From positions 1,550,001 through 1,614,000 of the forward strand of contig NZ_CP120374.1 of the NCBI RefSeq assembly GCF_029892065.1: a DNA stretch of 64,000 bases. Direction: 5' to 3'. This stretch comes from Sinorhizobium garamanticum (GTDB taxonomy: Bacteria > Pseudomonadota > Alphaproteobacteria > Rhizobiales > Rhizobiaceae). A program made the position numbers and the translations under genes. Below the pieces are notes generated by a model. That model did not search any database. It saw only the letters and a program-made list of their open reading frames with translations, and was not told the origin of the DNA. Shown piece by piece: positions 1 to 9,097 of the stretch; position 1 is the stretch's first letter, and the number at the start of each line of letters is the position of its first letter.

Positions 1-1596
1 CCCCCCCTCACTCCTCCCGATGAAGGGGCGAACGTCGATCAAATTCGAGAGAACCCATCTGTGCAGCTCTTTGAAAATTTCGTGCACCGCGAACGGCCAG
101 ACTACAGATTGGGAAACGACACATTGGCTTTGATCTCCAGAATATGCCGGAGACTCGACGGGCTACCGTTGGCACTTGAACTGGCAGCCTCGCATGTTGG
201 GCTCCTGAGTGTGGCGGAGTTGGAGGACCGGCTTCAGACCAGAATGCAGGACCTTCCGAGCAAGGCGCGGGATATTGATCCCCGTCACCGCACCCTTCGT
301 CTGATGATCGGATGGAGCGACCATCTCCTGACGGAAAGCCAGCGCGGGGTTTTTTATGCGTCGGCTGTCTTCAATGGTGGGTTCGATCTCCGAGCCGTCG
401 AATCCTTATTCGAGGGCGATGTTGAAGTAGTTGACCAAGTGGAGGCTCTTCTGGACAAGAGCTTGTTGTTCAGGACGACGGCGCTAGGTCGCCCGCGCCT
501 CAACATGCTGGATACGGTTCGCGATTTTGCACTCGATAAGCTGCGAGAGTCAGGCGACTACGAAACTATGCGTATCCGTCAAGCGGACCATTTTACCGAG
601 CTTGTTCTGTCAGCCGCGCCAAATGTGATGAGATTCAATCAGCGCGACTTTGTCGAGGACCTGATGCAGGAATCTGGAAACATTCGGATGGCACTTGCAT
701 GGCGGATGAAGCAATCCAACGCACTGGAATCCGTCAAGCTCATCGAGGCGCTGAGGTGGTTTTGGATATCAAGAGGCCAGTTTTCGGAAGCGAGAACATG
801 GTCGGATAAGGCTTTGAAGCATGCGCGGACTACGGGCGAGCCGGAGCCGCTGGCGCGGATTTTGAACTCAGCTGCTTTGATCCAATACATGTCTGGTGAT
901 CCTGAAACAGCGCGTGAATATGGCGTTGAAAGTTACCGAATCTACTCCGAGCTGGGGAATAAGGCTGGAATCGCAGGTGCCGGGATTATTGCCGGCATCG
1001 CGAAAGCCACTGCTGGCGATCCCGAGGCAGGTGGCATGCTGATCGGGGAGTCACTAGAACTGTCGAGGCTCATCGGCGATGACTATGGAACCGCGCTTGC
1101 CCTTATTGCAATTGGCGAAGGGACACGCGCTGAAGGGGACGAGACTGCAGCCGAAGCCCACTACCATGATGCCCTCAAACTGCTCGACAAGCTGGGTGAC
1201 ACCTATTGGCCCGGGCACCTGTTGCAAAACCTTGCCCATTTCCGACTGCATAGTGGTGACTGGAGGAACGCTGCAGTCCTCGCGGGGCAGGCCTTGGCCA
1301 TCGGCGAGAGATATGATTATCCAATGGTAGTGAACCTCGCGATCGCAGCGATAAGCGGAGTGCTCGCAGCCAAAGGGGATTGGGATGGTGCTGCAGAGAT
1401 CATCGGGGCAGTCAACGGCCGTCTCGCTCGCCTGGGGGTCCGGTTTGAGCCCACAGACGATGCCGATTTTCAAAAAATCGTGTCAGCGGTCCGCAAGATA
1501 TTAGGAAACAAGCGATTCACCCGCAGTACCGACAACGGAGCTAGGCGCCACTGGGACGAGATACTTTCGTCATGCCGGGCTGCCGTTGCAAGTTAG
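1..1596 (+). CDS. ATPase/TPR regulatory protein, C-terminal part (5' end outside window)
   Basis: The frame is open from base 1, so this is the C-terminal ~530 residues of a longer protein. The start codon lies outside the window; the GTG at 61 is internal. The first part carries the RLDGLPLALELAA segment that follows the nucleotide-binding region in AfsR/LuxR-type and NB-ARC-like ATPases, then a winged-helix-like part (LLDKSLL). The rest is helical repeat of TPR type (repeated A..Y...L..). Such proteins usually carry an N-terminal DNA-binding or cyclase domain and act as cytoplasmic signal-responsive regulators. The N-terminal output domain cannot be seen, so the target is unknown. The gene ends in TAG at 1594-1596. 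Confidence 0.75.
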   Translation, partial: PPLTPPDEGANVDQIRENPSVQLFENFVHRERPDYRLGNDTLALISRICRRLDGLPLALELAASHVGLLSVAELEDRLQTRMQDLPSKARDIDPRHRTLRLMIGWSDHLLTESQRGVFYASAVFNGGFDLRAVESLFEGDVEVVDQVEALLDKSLLFRTTALGRPRLNMLDTVRDFALDKLRESGDYETMRIRQADHFTELVLSAAPNVMRFNQRDFVEDLMQESGNIRMALAWRMKQSNALESVKLIEALRWFWISRGQFSEARTWSDKALKHARTTGEPEPLARILNSAALIQYMSGDPETAREYGVESYRIYSELGNKAGIAGAGIIAGIAKATAGDPEAGGMLIGESLELSRLIGDDYGTALALIAIGEGTRAEGDETAAEAHYHDALKLLDKLGDTYWPGHLLQNLAHFRLHSGDWRNAAVLAGQALAIGERYDYPMVVNLAIAAISGVLAAKGDWDGAAEIIGAVNGRLARLGVRFEPTDDADFQKIVSAVRKILGNKRFTRSTDNGARRHWDEILSSCRAAVAS

Positions 1597-1693
1597 GGTA
1601 TAGATTAAAACACGGCTTCGGACCTGTTCAGGGCCCTGAGATGACGGGCGTGACGACCGCGCCAGCTGGCGACGACGGCGCATGCTTTACAGC

Positions 1694-1825
1694 CTAGTAG
1701 TTGGTCGGCACTATTGCCGGTCTAGTGGGTGGCGGCTCATCTGCTGGATTAAACGCCAGGATGCTCATCACAACAGCGATAAGGATGCTAATGAGGGCCA
1801 GAAAGGCCATTCCCGTTCTATCCAT
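1694..1825 (-). CDS. possible 43-residue single-pass membrane peptide
   Basis: A short ATG...TAG frame encodes a short polar start, one hydrophobic stretch (FLALISILIAVVMSILAF) and a proline-rich tail (PADEPPPTRPAIVP). This is the layout of small rhizobial inner-membrane proteins. No clear Shine-Dalgarno site precedes the ATG and no family is recognised. It lies alone between the ATPase gene and a decayed insertion sequence. It may be a real small protein or a chance hydrophobic frame. Confidence 0.25.
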   Translation of the reverse strand: MDRTGMAFLALISILIAVVMSILAFNPADEPPPTRPAIVPTNY

Positions 1826-2159
1826 ACCGCATTTTGGTGAGGTGAATGTGCGCAAAACGCGGCACCGAGCAGGGGGAATTTAGACGCTGGCTGTCGTGGT
1901 AAATTTGCCTTACCGCAGGCCTGGCAAATGGTAAGCCGCGTAACCACGAGAAAACCGTCGATCCCAGGTCGTGCACCGATAGGCCAAAGTCGTTCTCGTT
2001 CTGTGCTAGTAAAAAGATGGTGTTGTCTAATCGCTCGGCATAGATCAAGCTCTTTTTGACATGCTCAACAACGGCCGGCCGAGCATCGTTCGACCGGACG
2101 AGTGTCAAACTGTGGATGTGCGGACCGCTGTTTCGTGTTGCGTTGTTGATGACGTTTGC
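1826..2159. other. intergenic stretch without a supportable gene
   Basis: This region lies between the small-peptide candidate and the right end of the first IS110 element. An open frame on the minus strand (1818-2267) crosses it, but it runs into the conserved non-coding end of the IS and has no recognisable domain, so it is not called. Part of the stretch may be insertion-sequence end. Confidence 0.4.
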
Positions 2160-2364
2160 CGCGAGCACGGTTGTCTGCGCGGTCGATACCTGATCGCCGC
2201 ATGAAGGGTTTTCGCCGGAGGGATCTTTCAATGTAACGGACGCAGTATGGACGTGGTACAGGTTCACCTGCCAACACCATCTGCGGAATGACCCGACCTA
2301 CGTCCCGGCAGGGACGTTTCAACGCATCCGATAAGGCGGACTCAATTCAGAATGCCTGGTGAAC
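2160..2364 (-). ncRNA. candidate bridge/seekRNA region of IS110 copy A
   Basis: Downstream of the transposase the minus strand carries a perfect hairpin, ACGTCCC-TGCC-GGGACGT (2300-2317). Blocks shared with copy B follow (ATTCCGC.GATGG.GTTG, then CATGCGGCGA and AGACAACC). The segments between the blocks differ between copies. IS110/IS1111 elements are known to encode a structured guide RNA in a non-coding end. That this is one is inference from conservation and the hairpin. Confidence 0.3.
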
Positions 2365-3400
2365 TCAGGCAGTCATGCCGGCGGATCGGTCAAAAAACTC
2401 GCCGGTTGTCAGCATTCTGTGCATTATCACGGATAGCTTGCGCGCCACAGCAACTGCTGCTCGTTTGAAGCCGACCTTCTCTCTGAGCTTCATACTTCAT
2501 CCCCCAGGCACGAAGTGAACTGTCAGCATGGGCTCGGGTCAGGATCACCGTAGCGGCCTCATAAAGGAGGCCACGCAGATGACTATCTCCCCGCCGAGAG
2601 ATGTGGCCGTCATAGTCAACTTCCCCGGACTGATACCGCCTTGTTGTCAGTCCCAGCCATGCTCCCACAGACCGGGAGATTCGGAAGTTTTTCGGATCCT
2701 CTATCGCCGCAACAAAGGAGGCGGAAGTCACCGCACCGACCCCGGGAATGGACTTCAGTACCTGACATGCGTCGCTCTGCCGTGCCATTGCGACGAGCTG
2801 ACGATGAAGTTGCGCAGCGCGGCCTCGGATACTACGCCAAGCCTCGAGAAGGGGCAGGATGATCTGTTCCAAGCCAGCATTGCTACCCGACAGATTGCGT
2901 ACATTCGTGGCAAATACCAAGCCACTACCTTTGGACACGACCAGCCCAAACGTCTTCATAAGCCCACGGATCTGATTGGATAGCTCCGTCATGATCCTGA
3001 TCAGCTTGGTGCGCGCGGTCACCAATGTGCGGATAAGCATGCTGTCATAGCCCTTCACGCGTACCTCGCGGTAGAAGCCGACCTCAGCCAACTGTGCCAA
3101 GCCGTCGGCGTCGTTGGCGTCTGTTTTGTTCGGGGCCATGTCGAGCGCGGCCTTGGCATGGCGGGCGTCGATACAGATTGCCGGAAGCCCTTCTGCACTC
3201 AGAGCATGATAGAACCACACCGACAAAGCACCGGTCTCGAACACCACCCGCTTTGCTGCCGGTGCGCGATGGCGGATCACCTCTGCGAGCAGCTTCGGAT
3301 CGGATGGGCATTTGCCGCGCCAAATCCTCTCGCCATGACGCCGAACAGAAATCGTCGTCTCTTTCAATGATACGTCGAGGCCTATATATTATTCGCTCAT
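2365..3400 (-). pseudogene. IS110-family transposase, disrupted (copy A)
   Basis: The original ATG (3398-3400) is followed two codons later by TAA (ATG AGC GAA TAA). The next possible start, the TTG at 3367, lies after the GLDVS segment that holds the first Asp of the DEDD catalytic set, so any product would lack it. Near the 3' end a 7-base tandem duplication (ATGAAGTATGAAG at about 2489-2501) shifts the frame. After restoring it the ending FKRAAVAVARKL...GEFFD matches copy B and stops at 2365-2367. The middle keeps NKTDANDADGLA, SIPGVGAVTSASF and YQSGE. The relative at 37415-38440 is intact. Confidence 0.85.
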
Positions 3401-3651
3401 GGTTGTTCTCCAATTGATGTTTGGGCCCGGCATCCAGTCGTGAGCCCGTATTCCCATCTTATCGGGGAGCAACCACCTTGCTATTCACTACCGTGACCAA
3501 TCTGGCGCCCGGGGCGGCTCGCTCCCGCGATTACCCCATGTAACGGGCGGAACCCGGCCCGGCAGGTTTGAAGGGCTGGTGGCCGTCCCTCACAATGATG
3601 GTGTCGCGGAGTCAGGAGTGGCCTGCTCCATAGCAGCACGGAGAGACGACC

Positions 3652-4692
3652 ATGAAGCAGTATGCCGGCATCGACGTATCACTGGAATACGCAAGTGTGT
3701 GCGTGGTGGATGCGGATGGCGGCATTGTGCGGGAAGCAAAGATCCTCAGCGAACCCGATGCGCTGATCGCCTGGTTCGGCGCGCACGGCGTGGCGATGGA
3801 GCGAATTGGTCTGGAGGCCGACCCTTGTCGCAATGGCTCCATGCCGGGATGGTGAAAGCAGGTCTTTGCGTCGAGCTGATCGAGACGCGCCACGTGCGTG
3901 CAGCCTTTAAGACGATGCCGGTGAAAACCGACAAGAAGGACGCACGGGGCATTGCGCAGTTGATGCGGCTTGGCTGGTTCAGACCGGTCCACTGCAAATC
4001 TCTTGCCGCCCAGGAGGTGCGTGCTCTGCTGACCGCCCGCAAGCTCATTCAGGGCAAGCTTCACGACATCGAGATGAGCCTCCGGGGCATCCTGCGCGGC
4101 TTCGGCCTCAAGGTCGGGCCGACGACGCGGCGCAGTTACGTGGGGCGCGCATCCGCGCGCTGATTGCAGGCCATTCGACCCTGGAAGCGATCGCGACGGC
4201 ACTGCTGAAGCTGTGCGACGCGCTTGTGCATGCATTTGCAGGTTTTGCGCGCAGGCTGCGTGCCATCGCCCGTCAGGACGACAACGCACAGCGGTTGATG
4301 ACGACGCCAGGCGTTGGCGTCCTGGTGGCGCTGACGTTTGTGGCGGCCGTCGATATGCGCCGGAGAGATTCCGCTCCTCACGCGCGGTGGGGCCGCACTT
4401 CGGATTGACGCCGAAGAAATATCAATCGGGCGAGACCGATCATAGCGGTCGCATCGCGAAGATCGGCGATGGGAGCGTGCGCACCGCGCTCTACGAGGCG
4501 GCCAATGTCATCCTGACGCGACCGGTCAAAGGTTCCGATCTGAAGGGCTGGGCGTTGGCGGTCGCAAGACGTGCCGGTCCCAGAAAGGCGCGTGTCGCGC
4601 TGGCCCGCAAGCTGGCGGTGGTGTTGCATTGCCTGCTCAGGGACGGAACCGACTTCATTGCTCATAAGGGAGCGCCAGCCCTGGCGGCTTGA
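3652..4692 (+). pseudogene. IS110-family transposase, frameshifted (second clade)
   Basis: Translation starts as MKQYAGIDVSLE (first catalytic Asp present). It loses frame near 3820 (a base missing in the expected GLEAGPLSQW segment), resumes through VKTDKKDARGIAQLMRLGWF, and shifts again near 4140 and near 4350. It ends with YQSGETDHSGRI and ALARKLAVVLHCLLRDGTDF. At least three lesions are needed to restore one protein of about 340 residues. It belongs to a different IS110 clade from the copies at 2365 and 37415. Confidence 0.85.
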
Positions 4693-4933
4693 TGGGAGGA
4701 GACGACAAGACAGGCTTTCGGACGGGCACAGCCATCCGCCCTCCGCAGCAAGGTCCCTTCGCCGGGACGAGGGATGGGTTAGGCCGCTATGCGATCAGCA
4801 GCACGAGGTGACTGCGCCTCTAAAGCTTGGCCAACCGGTCCTCAGCAGACCCCATAGAGCAGCGGCAAAGCTCCGCCTGCGGACAGAAGCAAGCACTCGG
4901 CGAGGGATTAAGCGCACAAGGGATTGACGCAAA
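4693..4933 (+). other. non-coding right end of the IS1111-like element
   Basis: This non-coding stretch between the transposase stop and the inverted repeat contains a small hairpin, GTCCC (4753-4757) with GGGAC (4764-4768). It resembles the hairpin downstream of the other IS110 copies. In IS1111-type elements this is where the guide RNA is reported. No gene is seen. Confidence 0.4.
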
Positions 4934-5054
4934 GCCCGTTACAGAAGCCCGTTACAGAAGATCGCATAATGTATCGTTGGGAACGTTGGGGTGCCGCATT
5001 TGTAAGGCAGCTCGCTGCAGCCGACGATGGACCATTCCGCAGCCTACTATCACC

Positions 5055-5933
5055 TCATTGGGCGATAAGCTGTCGTTCAACTTTCTCGAAATGGTCCGAT
5101 ATTTCTTGGCCGGTGGCGATCCAAACGTCGCCTTTTGCCTGGACATGGCGCAGGAAGTCGCGAAGCACATGCCAACGCATGGGGCGGCCGGATACCTGGG
5201 GATGAAGAACAAGCGTCGTCACGCCGCCCCAGGCATGGGTCGCCTCGAATTCGTCGATCCAGAGCGAAAGAACGGCATTGTGTCCGAAGAGCGGACGCGG
5301 GCTGGAACGACTGGACATACCGAAATTCCAGTCGTCGAAAGCGAAGTTGACCGGGATCTCCACCGGTCCCGGAGAGCCGTTGCTGCACGCGTGGCGGTAG
5401 GGCCGGATATCGTCTCGGAACGAGCTCGAATAGCGGATCCCGGATTTCGCGAGATAGGCGAGGAGCTCCGGGAAATTCTCGCCCGATGGCGCGCGATAGC
5501 CTACGGGCCTTACACCGAGCGCCTGCTGCAGCGCTTCAAAACCGCGGTCGACTTCCTCGAATGTCTCGTCGAGGCGATCGCGATCCGGCATCTTGTGCAG
5601 GTAACCGTGGTGGCCGATCTCGTGTCCTGCCCTGAGAATTCTTTCACAGGCGTTTCGGTGCGCAAGGGCAGTCCACCCCGGCGTGAAGAACGTCGCCTTT
5701 AGCGCCAGCTCGTCCATCAGCTCGAGGATCTTGGCGATGCCGACGCGGGCGTCGTAGCCGCCATGGGAAGTGGTGACCATGCGATCGACATTCGACGGGT
5801 TGTTGCCGATCCATGCGGTCTCCGCGTCGACGTCAAAGCCGATGAAAACGGCGCTCTTGGCGCCGTTCGGCCAGGTGATCAGCGGCGCTTGTGGAGCCGG
5901 GTTGAGCGGTCGCGGCGTGAGATCGTGGTTCAT
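5055..5933 (-). CDS. NodB-family polysaccharide deacetylase / PuuE-like amidohydrolase
   Basis: The 292-residue protein has the NodB fold markers: FDVDAE near residue 33 (metal/catalytic Asp), HEIGHHGYLH near 105-114 (metal-binding His pair) and GYRAPSGE near 146. There is no signal peptide, so it is cytoplasmic. This cytoplasmic subgroup includes allantoinase-like PuuE enzymes acting on small amides rather than polysaccharides. It is the last gene of a six-gene minus-strand operon, 9 bases after the PrpD-family gene. Context suggests hydrolysis of a C-N bond in a small nitrogenous substrate; the substrate is unknown. Confidence 0.8.
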   Translation of the reverse strand: MNHDLTPRPLNPAPQAPLITWPNGAKSAVFIGFDVDAETAWIGNNPSNVDRMVTTSHGGYDARVGIAKILELMDELALKATFFTPGWTALAHRNACERILRAGHEIGHHGYLHKMPDRDRLDETFEEVDRGFEALQQALGVRPVGYRAPSGENFPELLAYLAKSGIRYSSSFRDDIRPYRHACSNGSPGPVEIPVNFAFDDWNFGMSSRSSPRPLFGHNAVLSLWIDEFEATHAWGGVTTLVLHPQVSGRPMRWHVLRDFLRHVQAKGDVWIATGQEISDHFEKVERQLIAQ

Positions 5934-5942
5934 GGCATATCC

Positions 5943-7334
5943 TCAGCGAAAGACGGGGCGGCTGTCGGCGTCGCCGGCCAGCAACGCCTCCAGACTGCGG
6001 CAGTCGTCCAGGTTGTCGAGGCCGGCGAGCATCGTCCAGAGCTGATCCGCCTGCCCCGCCGCTGTGCTCATCGTCGCGAGTTCCCGGAACTTGGCGGCGA
6101 CGGCGGCGGGCTGCATCGGCCGTTCGGCGGAGCCGGTGGCCCGCGGAACCATCCGTGACAGGGAGATGCCGTCCTTGAAGACAAGCGTGACGACCGGTTC
6201 GTCCAGCGGCTCCATTGCGTCGTCTACGGCAAGATGGATGCCATCCATCATGCTTAGCACGCGCGGATCGGCGCGGCGTTCGACCGCATAGGCCTGAAGC
6301 CCGGCCGTGCCGAAGACGCAGCGGGCGGCAAGCGCATAGGGCAGGCTCATCTGGGTGGGTGCCATGGCGCCGCTTTCCTTGGCGCCGCACATGCCCATCA
6401 GCATCGCGCTCAGGCGCAATTCGATCCTGTCGATCTCGGTAGCGCCCCTGCCGGTTTCGGCAAGAATGTCGCCCAGTGCATCCACAGCCGAATGAGCCCC
6501 CCGGCAAGAGGCATAAGGTTTCAAGACGGCGCGCCGTACCTTCCAGTCTTTCCCGAGGTCCTCGGAAAGCGATTCAGGCTCGCAGGTCGCCTTGTTGAAG
6601 GATCGGAAGAAGCCGCCCCAGACATCATTGAAGACCTTGGAAGGTCCGGCGAAGCCGTCACCCGCCAGCCGTGCAGCGAGCAGGCCGCCTTCGGCGGCGC
6701 GTCCTGCGTGGATCTTTTTCGCCTGCGAACCGTCGTGGATGAAGGCCCAGAGGCCGGAGGAAAAGCTGGTCGCGAGCGTGATCGCATCGCGCGTCGCGAG
6801 AGCGTCGAAACCCGACAGATTGGCGACCGCCGCCGCGGCAGCGAGCGTGCCGCACGTGCCGGTGGAGTGCCATCCGAGCCCGTTGTGACTGTCGTATCCA
6901 CCGGTCGCCTCCAGAATGCGCCGGCCGACATCGTAGCCGGCGACGATGCTCGCAATCAGTTCCCTGCCTGTAATGGGGCGCCTCTCTTCAGCGATCGCCG
7001 CGAGAAGCGCGGGGATCACGACGGCGCCCGAATGATCGCAGCCTCCGGCGTCATCTAGTTCGAAGGCGTGGGCCGCGACGCCGTTGACGAGGGCGGCATC
7101 GCGGGCGGAGGCGAGATCGCCGGTACCCCAGATCCGGACGCCGCCCGGGGAGGAAGCTGCCTTGCGGGCGACGCGGGATTCGACCGAACGGACGCCCGCC
7201 AGCGCCGCCGCAAGCGTGTCGGCGAGGTGAATCTTCGTCTTTTCGACGACATCGACGGGGAGTACTTCGAACCGAAGCCTCGAAATGAAGGACGCCAGCC
7301 TATCGACCGGCGCGTCGTCAAGAACGCGGGACAT
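5943..7334 (-). CDS. MmgE/PrpD family protein
   Basis: This full-length 463-residue member of the MmgE/PrpD family has the helical domain first (DTLAAALAGVRS, GVAAHAFELDDAGG near residues 84-97) and conserved YDVGRRI, GWHSTGTCG and YASCRGAHSAVDAL segments. The family contains 2-methylcitrate dehydratase, cis-aconitate decarboxylase and iminodisuccinate epimerase. All deprotonate a carbon next to a carboxylate. Its neighbours are an ArgH-family C-N lyase and an amino-acid transporter rather than prpB/prpC. Epimerase or dehydratase activity on an amino-dicarboxylate is therefore more likely than a propionate role. This is inference from context. Confidence 0.85.
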   Translation of the reverse strand: MSRVLDDAPVDRLASFISRLRFEVLPVDVVEKTKIHLADTLAAALAGVRSVESRVARKAASSPGGVRIWGTGDLASARDAALVNGVAAHAFELDDAGGCDHSGAVVIPALLAAIAEERRPITGRELIASIVAGYDVGRRILEATGGYDSHNGLGWHSTGTCGTLAAAAAVANLSGFDALATRDAITLATSFSSGLWAFIHDGSQAKKIHAGRAAEGGLLAARLAGDGFAGPSKVFNDVWGGFFRSFNKATCEPESLSEDLGKDWKVRRAVLKPYASCRGAHSAVDALGDILAETGRGATEIDRIELRLSAMLMGMCGAKESGAMAPTQMSLPYALAARCVFGTAGLQAYAVERRADPRVLSMMDGIHLAVDDAMEPLDEPVVTLVFKDGISLSRMVPRATGSAERPMQPAAVAAKFRELATMSTAAGQADQLWTMLAGLDNLDDCRSLEALLAGDADSRPVFR

Positions 7335-7437
7335 GGATTTTGCTCATTTGCCTTGGATCGATCGGCCAGGGAGCCCTTGGTCGAAACGTTGAGTGGCGGC
7401 TCCGGTATTTCCGTGCCGGAGCCACCCGAGGGCGGGC

Positions 7438-8268
7438 TTACTTCACCGCCGCGCCGTTAACGTAGATGCCGTCAAGCATGGTGCCTTCCAGGCCATGCTT
7501 GACGAAAATCGCCTTGTATTCTCCGGAGGCCATCAGCGCCTTCAACGCTGCTGCATAGGCGTCGCGCAGTTCGGCATCTTTCTTGGCAAAGCCGATGCCC
7601 TGGTAAACGGCCGTGAAGGGCTCGCCGACGACGGCATAGGTGTCCTTCTCGAGGTTCATCAGATAGGGCAACGTCTCGGAACCCTGGACGGCCGCATCGA
7701 GGCGACCCTGCTTGAGTTGGGCGCGCGCGTCGGCCGAACCTTCTGTCCCGACGACCGCGATGGCCGGCAGGCCTTTGGCCTCGCAGTTGGCGGCGCTCCA
7801 CTTCGCCGTCTCGTCCGGGAAGGAGGTGCGGCGGCTCATGCCGACGGTCTTGCCACAAAAATCGGTAAGCGTCTTGAACTCGTCCCTGCGAGCAAAGGAC
7901 GTGTAGAACTGCGCGCCGGATTTCATGTAGTCGAGGAAATCAAGCGTGTCGCGGCGCTTCGGAAGATCGCTCATGCCGCTGTGGATGAGGTCGACGCGCC
8001 CGGTCGTCAGCGACGAGATCATCTGCTCGAAGCCGATGTCGGACCATTCGACGGTGGTGTCGAGCTGCTTGGCGAGCGCCACAGCGAGATCGATGTCGAC
8101 CCCCTTGAGTTCATTGGTGGCCGGATCGCGGTATTCCATTGGCGGATAGTTCGGCTGGTTAGCGACGACGACCTTGCCGGCCGACTTGACCCGTTCGGGC
8201 AAACCTTCGGCGCCGGCAGAGGTTGCGGCAAGGCATGCGATTGCGAGCGCTGCGAGATGCTTGTTCAT
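7438..8268 (-). CDS. ABC transporter substrate-binding protein (polar amino-acid family 3)
   Basis: Start chosen at the second ATG (MNKHLAALAIACLAA), which has GGGGA just upstream; the ATG at 8280 is possible. A signal peptide with cleavage near AGAEG is followed by a bacterial extracellular solute-binding family 3 protein: VVANQPNYPPMEYRD, KGVDIDLAVALAKQL and GYDF-like segments. It delivers substrate in the periplasm to the permease and ATPase encoded upstream. Unlike most family 3 loci there is one permease gene rather than two. The substrate is probably an amino acid or an amino-dicarboxylate, from context. Confidence 0.85.
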   Translation of the reverse strand: MNKHLAALAIACLAATSAGAEGLPERVKSAGKVVVANQPNYPPMEYRDPATNELKGVDIDLAVALAKQLDTTVEWSDIGFEQMISSLTTGRVDLIHSGMSDLPKRRDTLDFLDYMKSGAQFYTSFARRDEFKTLTDFCGKTVGMSRRTSFPDETAKWSAANCEAKGLPAIAVVGTEGSADARAQLKQGRLDAAVQGSETLPYLMNLEKDTYAVVGEPFTAVYQGIGFAKKDAELRDAYAAALKALMASGEYKAIFVKHGLEGTMLDGIYVNGAAVK

Positions 8269-8324
8269 GTTGTTCCCCATGTGTGGTCCCGGTTTGAGCC
8301 GACGGTCCGCCGGCCTCGTTGTTC

Positions 8325-9089
8325 TCAGCTGTGCACGGCTTTGATGAACTCCGCCGTTCTGGCACTTCTCGGGGCGCTGAGGACCTCCGATGCCAAGCCT
8401 GTTTCGACCACCTTGCCGGCCTCCATGAAGGTGACGGTGTTGGCCACGTTTCGGGCAAAGCCCAGTTCGTGGGTGACGACGATCATCGTCATGCCTGAGG
8501 CGGCGAGATCCCTCATGACGTCGAGCACTTCCGACACCAGTTCCGGATCGAGCGCCGACGTCGGTTCGTCGAAGAGGATGAGATCGGGCCGCATGCCCAT
8601 GGCCCGCGCGATTGCGACCCGCTGTTGTTGGCCGCCCGAGAGCTCCGAGGGGTAGTGGTTGGTCTTGTCCGCCAGTCCCACGCGCTCCAGGAGCGCCATT
8701 GCTCGCTCGCGCGCTTCAATCACAGCTTCGCCAAGCACCTGCACCGGACCCTCGATGATGTTTTCAAGGGCGGTCTTGTGCGGGAACAGATTGAAGCGCT
8801 GGAAGACCATGCCGATCCTTCGGCGCTGGCGCGAAATCTCCGCGTCGCTGATCTCGTGGAGATTGTTGCCGTCGCGGCGGTAGCCGATCAACTCATCGTT
8901 GACCCAAATGGCGCCGCCATCCATCCGCTCCAGAAGGTTGATGCAACGCAGAAGGGTGCTCTTCCCGGAGCCCGAGGGGCCGATGATGCAGCTGACCTCT
9001 CCACGGGCGACCTCCAGGCCGACCTTGTCGAGCGCGCGGAAATGGCCGTAGTTCTTGGTAACGTCGATGGCCTTGACGAGAACGTTCAT
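8325..9089 (-). CDS. polar amino-acid ABC transporter ATP-binding protein
   Basis: A 254-residue ATPase of the GlnQ/HisP type. Walker A is GPSGSGKST (about residues 38-46), the Q-loop is VFQRFNLFPH, the signature is LSGGQQQR, Walker B is LILFDEPTSALD and the switch His is in VVTHELGFA. The start is the ATG at 9089, with GAGG upstream, 8 bases after the permease stop; a GTG at 9101 would add four residues. It powers the importer with the neighbouring permease and binding protein. Confidence 0.92.
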   Translation of the reverse strand: MNVLVKAIDVTKNYGHFRALDKVGLEVARGEVSCIIGPSGSGKSTLLRCINLLERMDGGAIWVNDELIGYRRDGNNLHEISDAEISRQRRRIGMVFQRFNLFPHKTALENIIEGPVQVLGEAVIEARERAMALLERVGLADKTNHYPSELSGGQQQRVAIARAMGMRPDLILFDEPTSALDPELVSEVLDVMRDLAASGMTMIVVTHELGFARNVANTVTFMEAGKVVETGLASEVLSAPRSARTAEFIKAVHS

Positions 9090-9097
9090 GACCGACC

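Larger units (their letters stand above)
2160..3480 (-). mobile_element. decayed IS110-family element, copy A
   Basis: Limits are those of similarity to the intact copy at 37337-38640. They include about 80 bases upstream of the transposase start (shared GGGCTCACGACTGGA block) and about 200 bases downstream. True termini were not resolved and no terminal inverted repeat was found. The transposase is disrupted twice, so this copy should be immobile on its own. Confidence 0.7.
3539..4956 (+). mobile_element. decayed IS110-family (IS1111-like) element with inverted repeats
   Basis: The left boundary sequence TGTAACGGGC (3539-3548) has its exact complement GCCCGTTACA at the right. That right sequence occurs twice, at 4934-4943 and 4947-4956, inside a 13-base tandem duplication. 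About 1.4 kb with a single IS110-type transposase frame and short (sub)terminal inverted repeats is typical of the IS1111 group. The transposase is broken by frameshifts. Confidence 0.65.

Noticed and set aside
1818..2267. 149-codon frame on the minus strand
   Set aside because: It overlaps the conserved non-coding end of IS110 copy A, has no domain and no ribosome-binding site.
4934..4960. Start of a CRISPR-like or direct-repeat array
   Set aside because: Only two units with no spacer; explained as a doubled end of the IS1111-like element. No CRISPR array was seen anywhere in the window.
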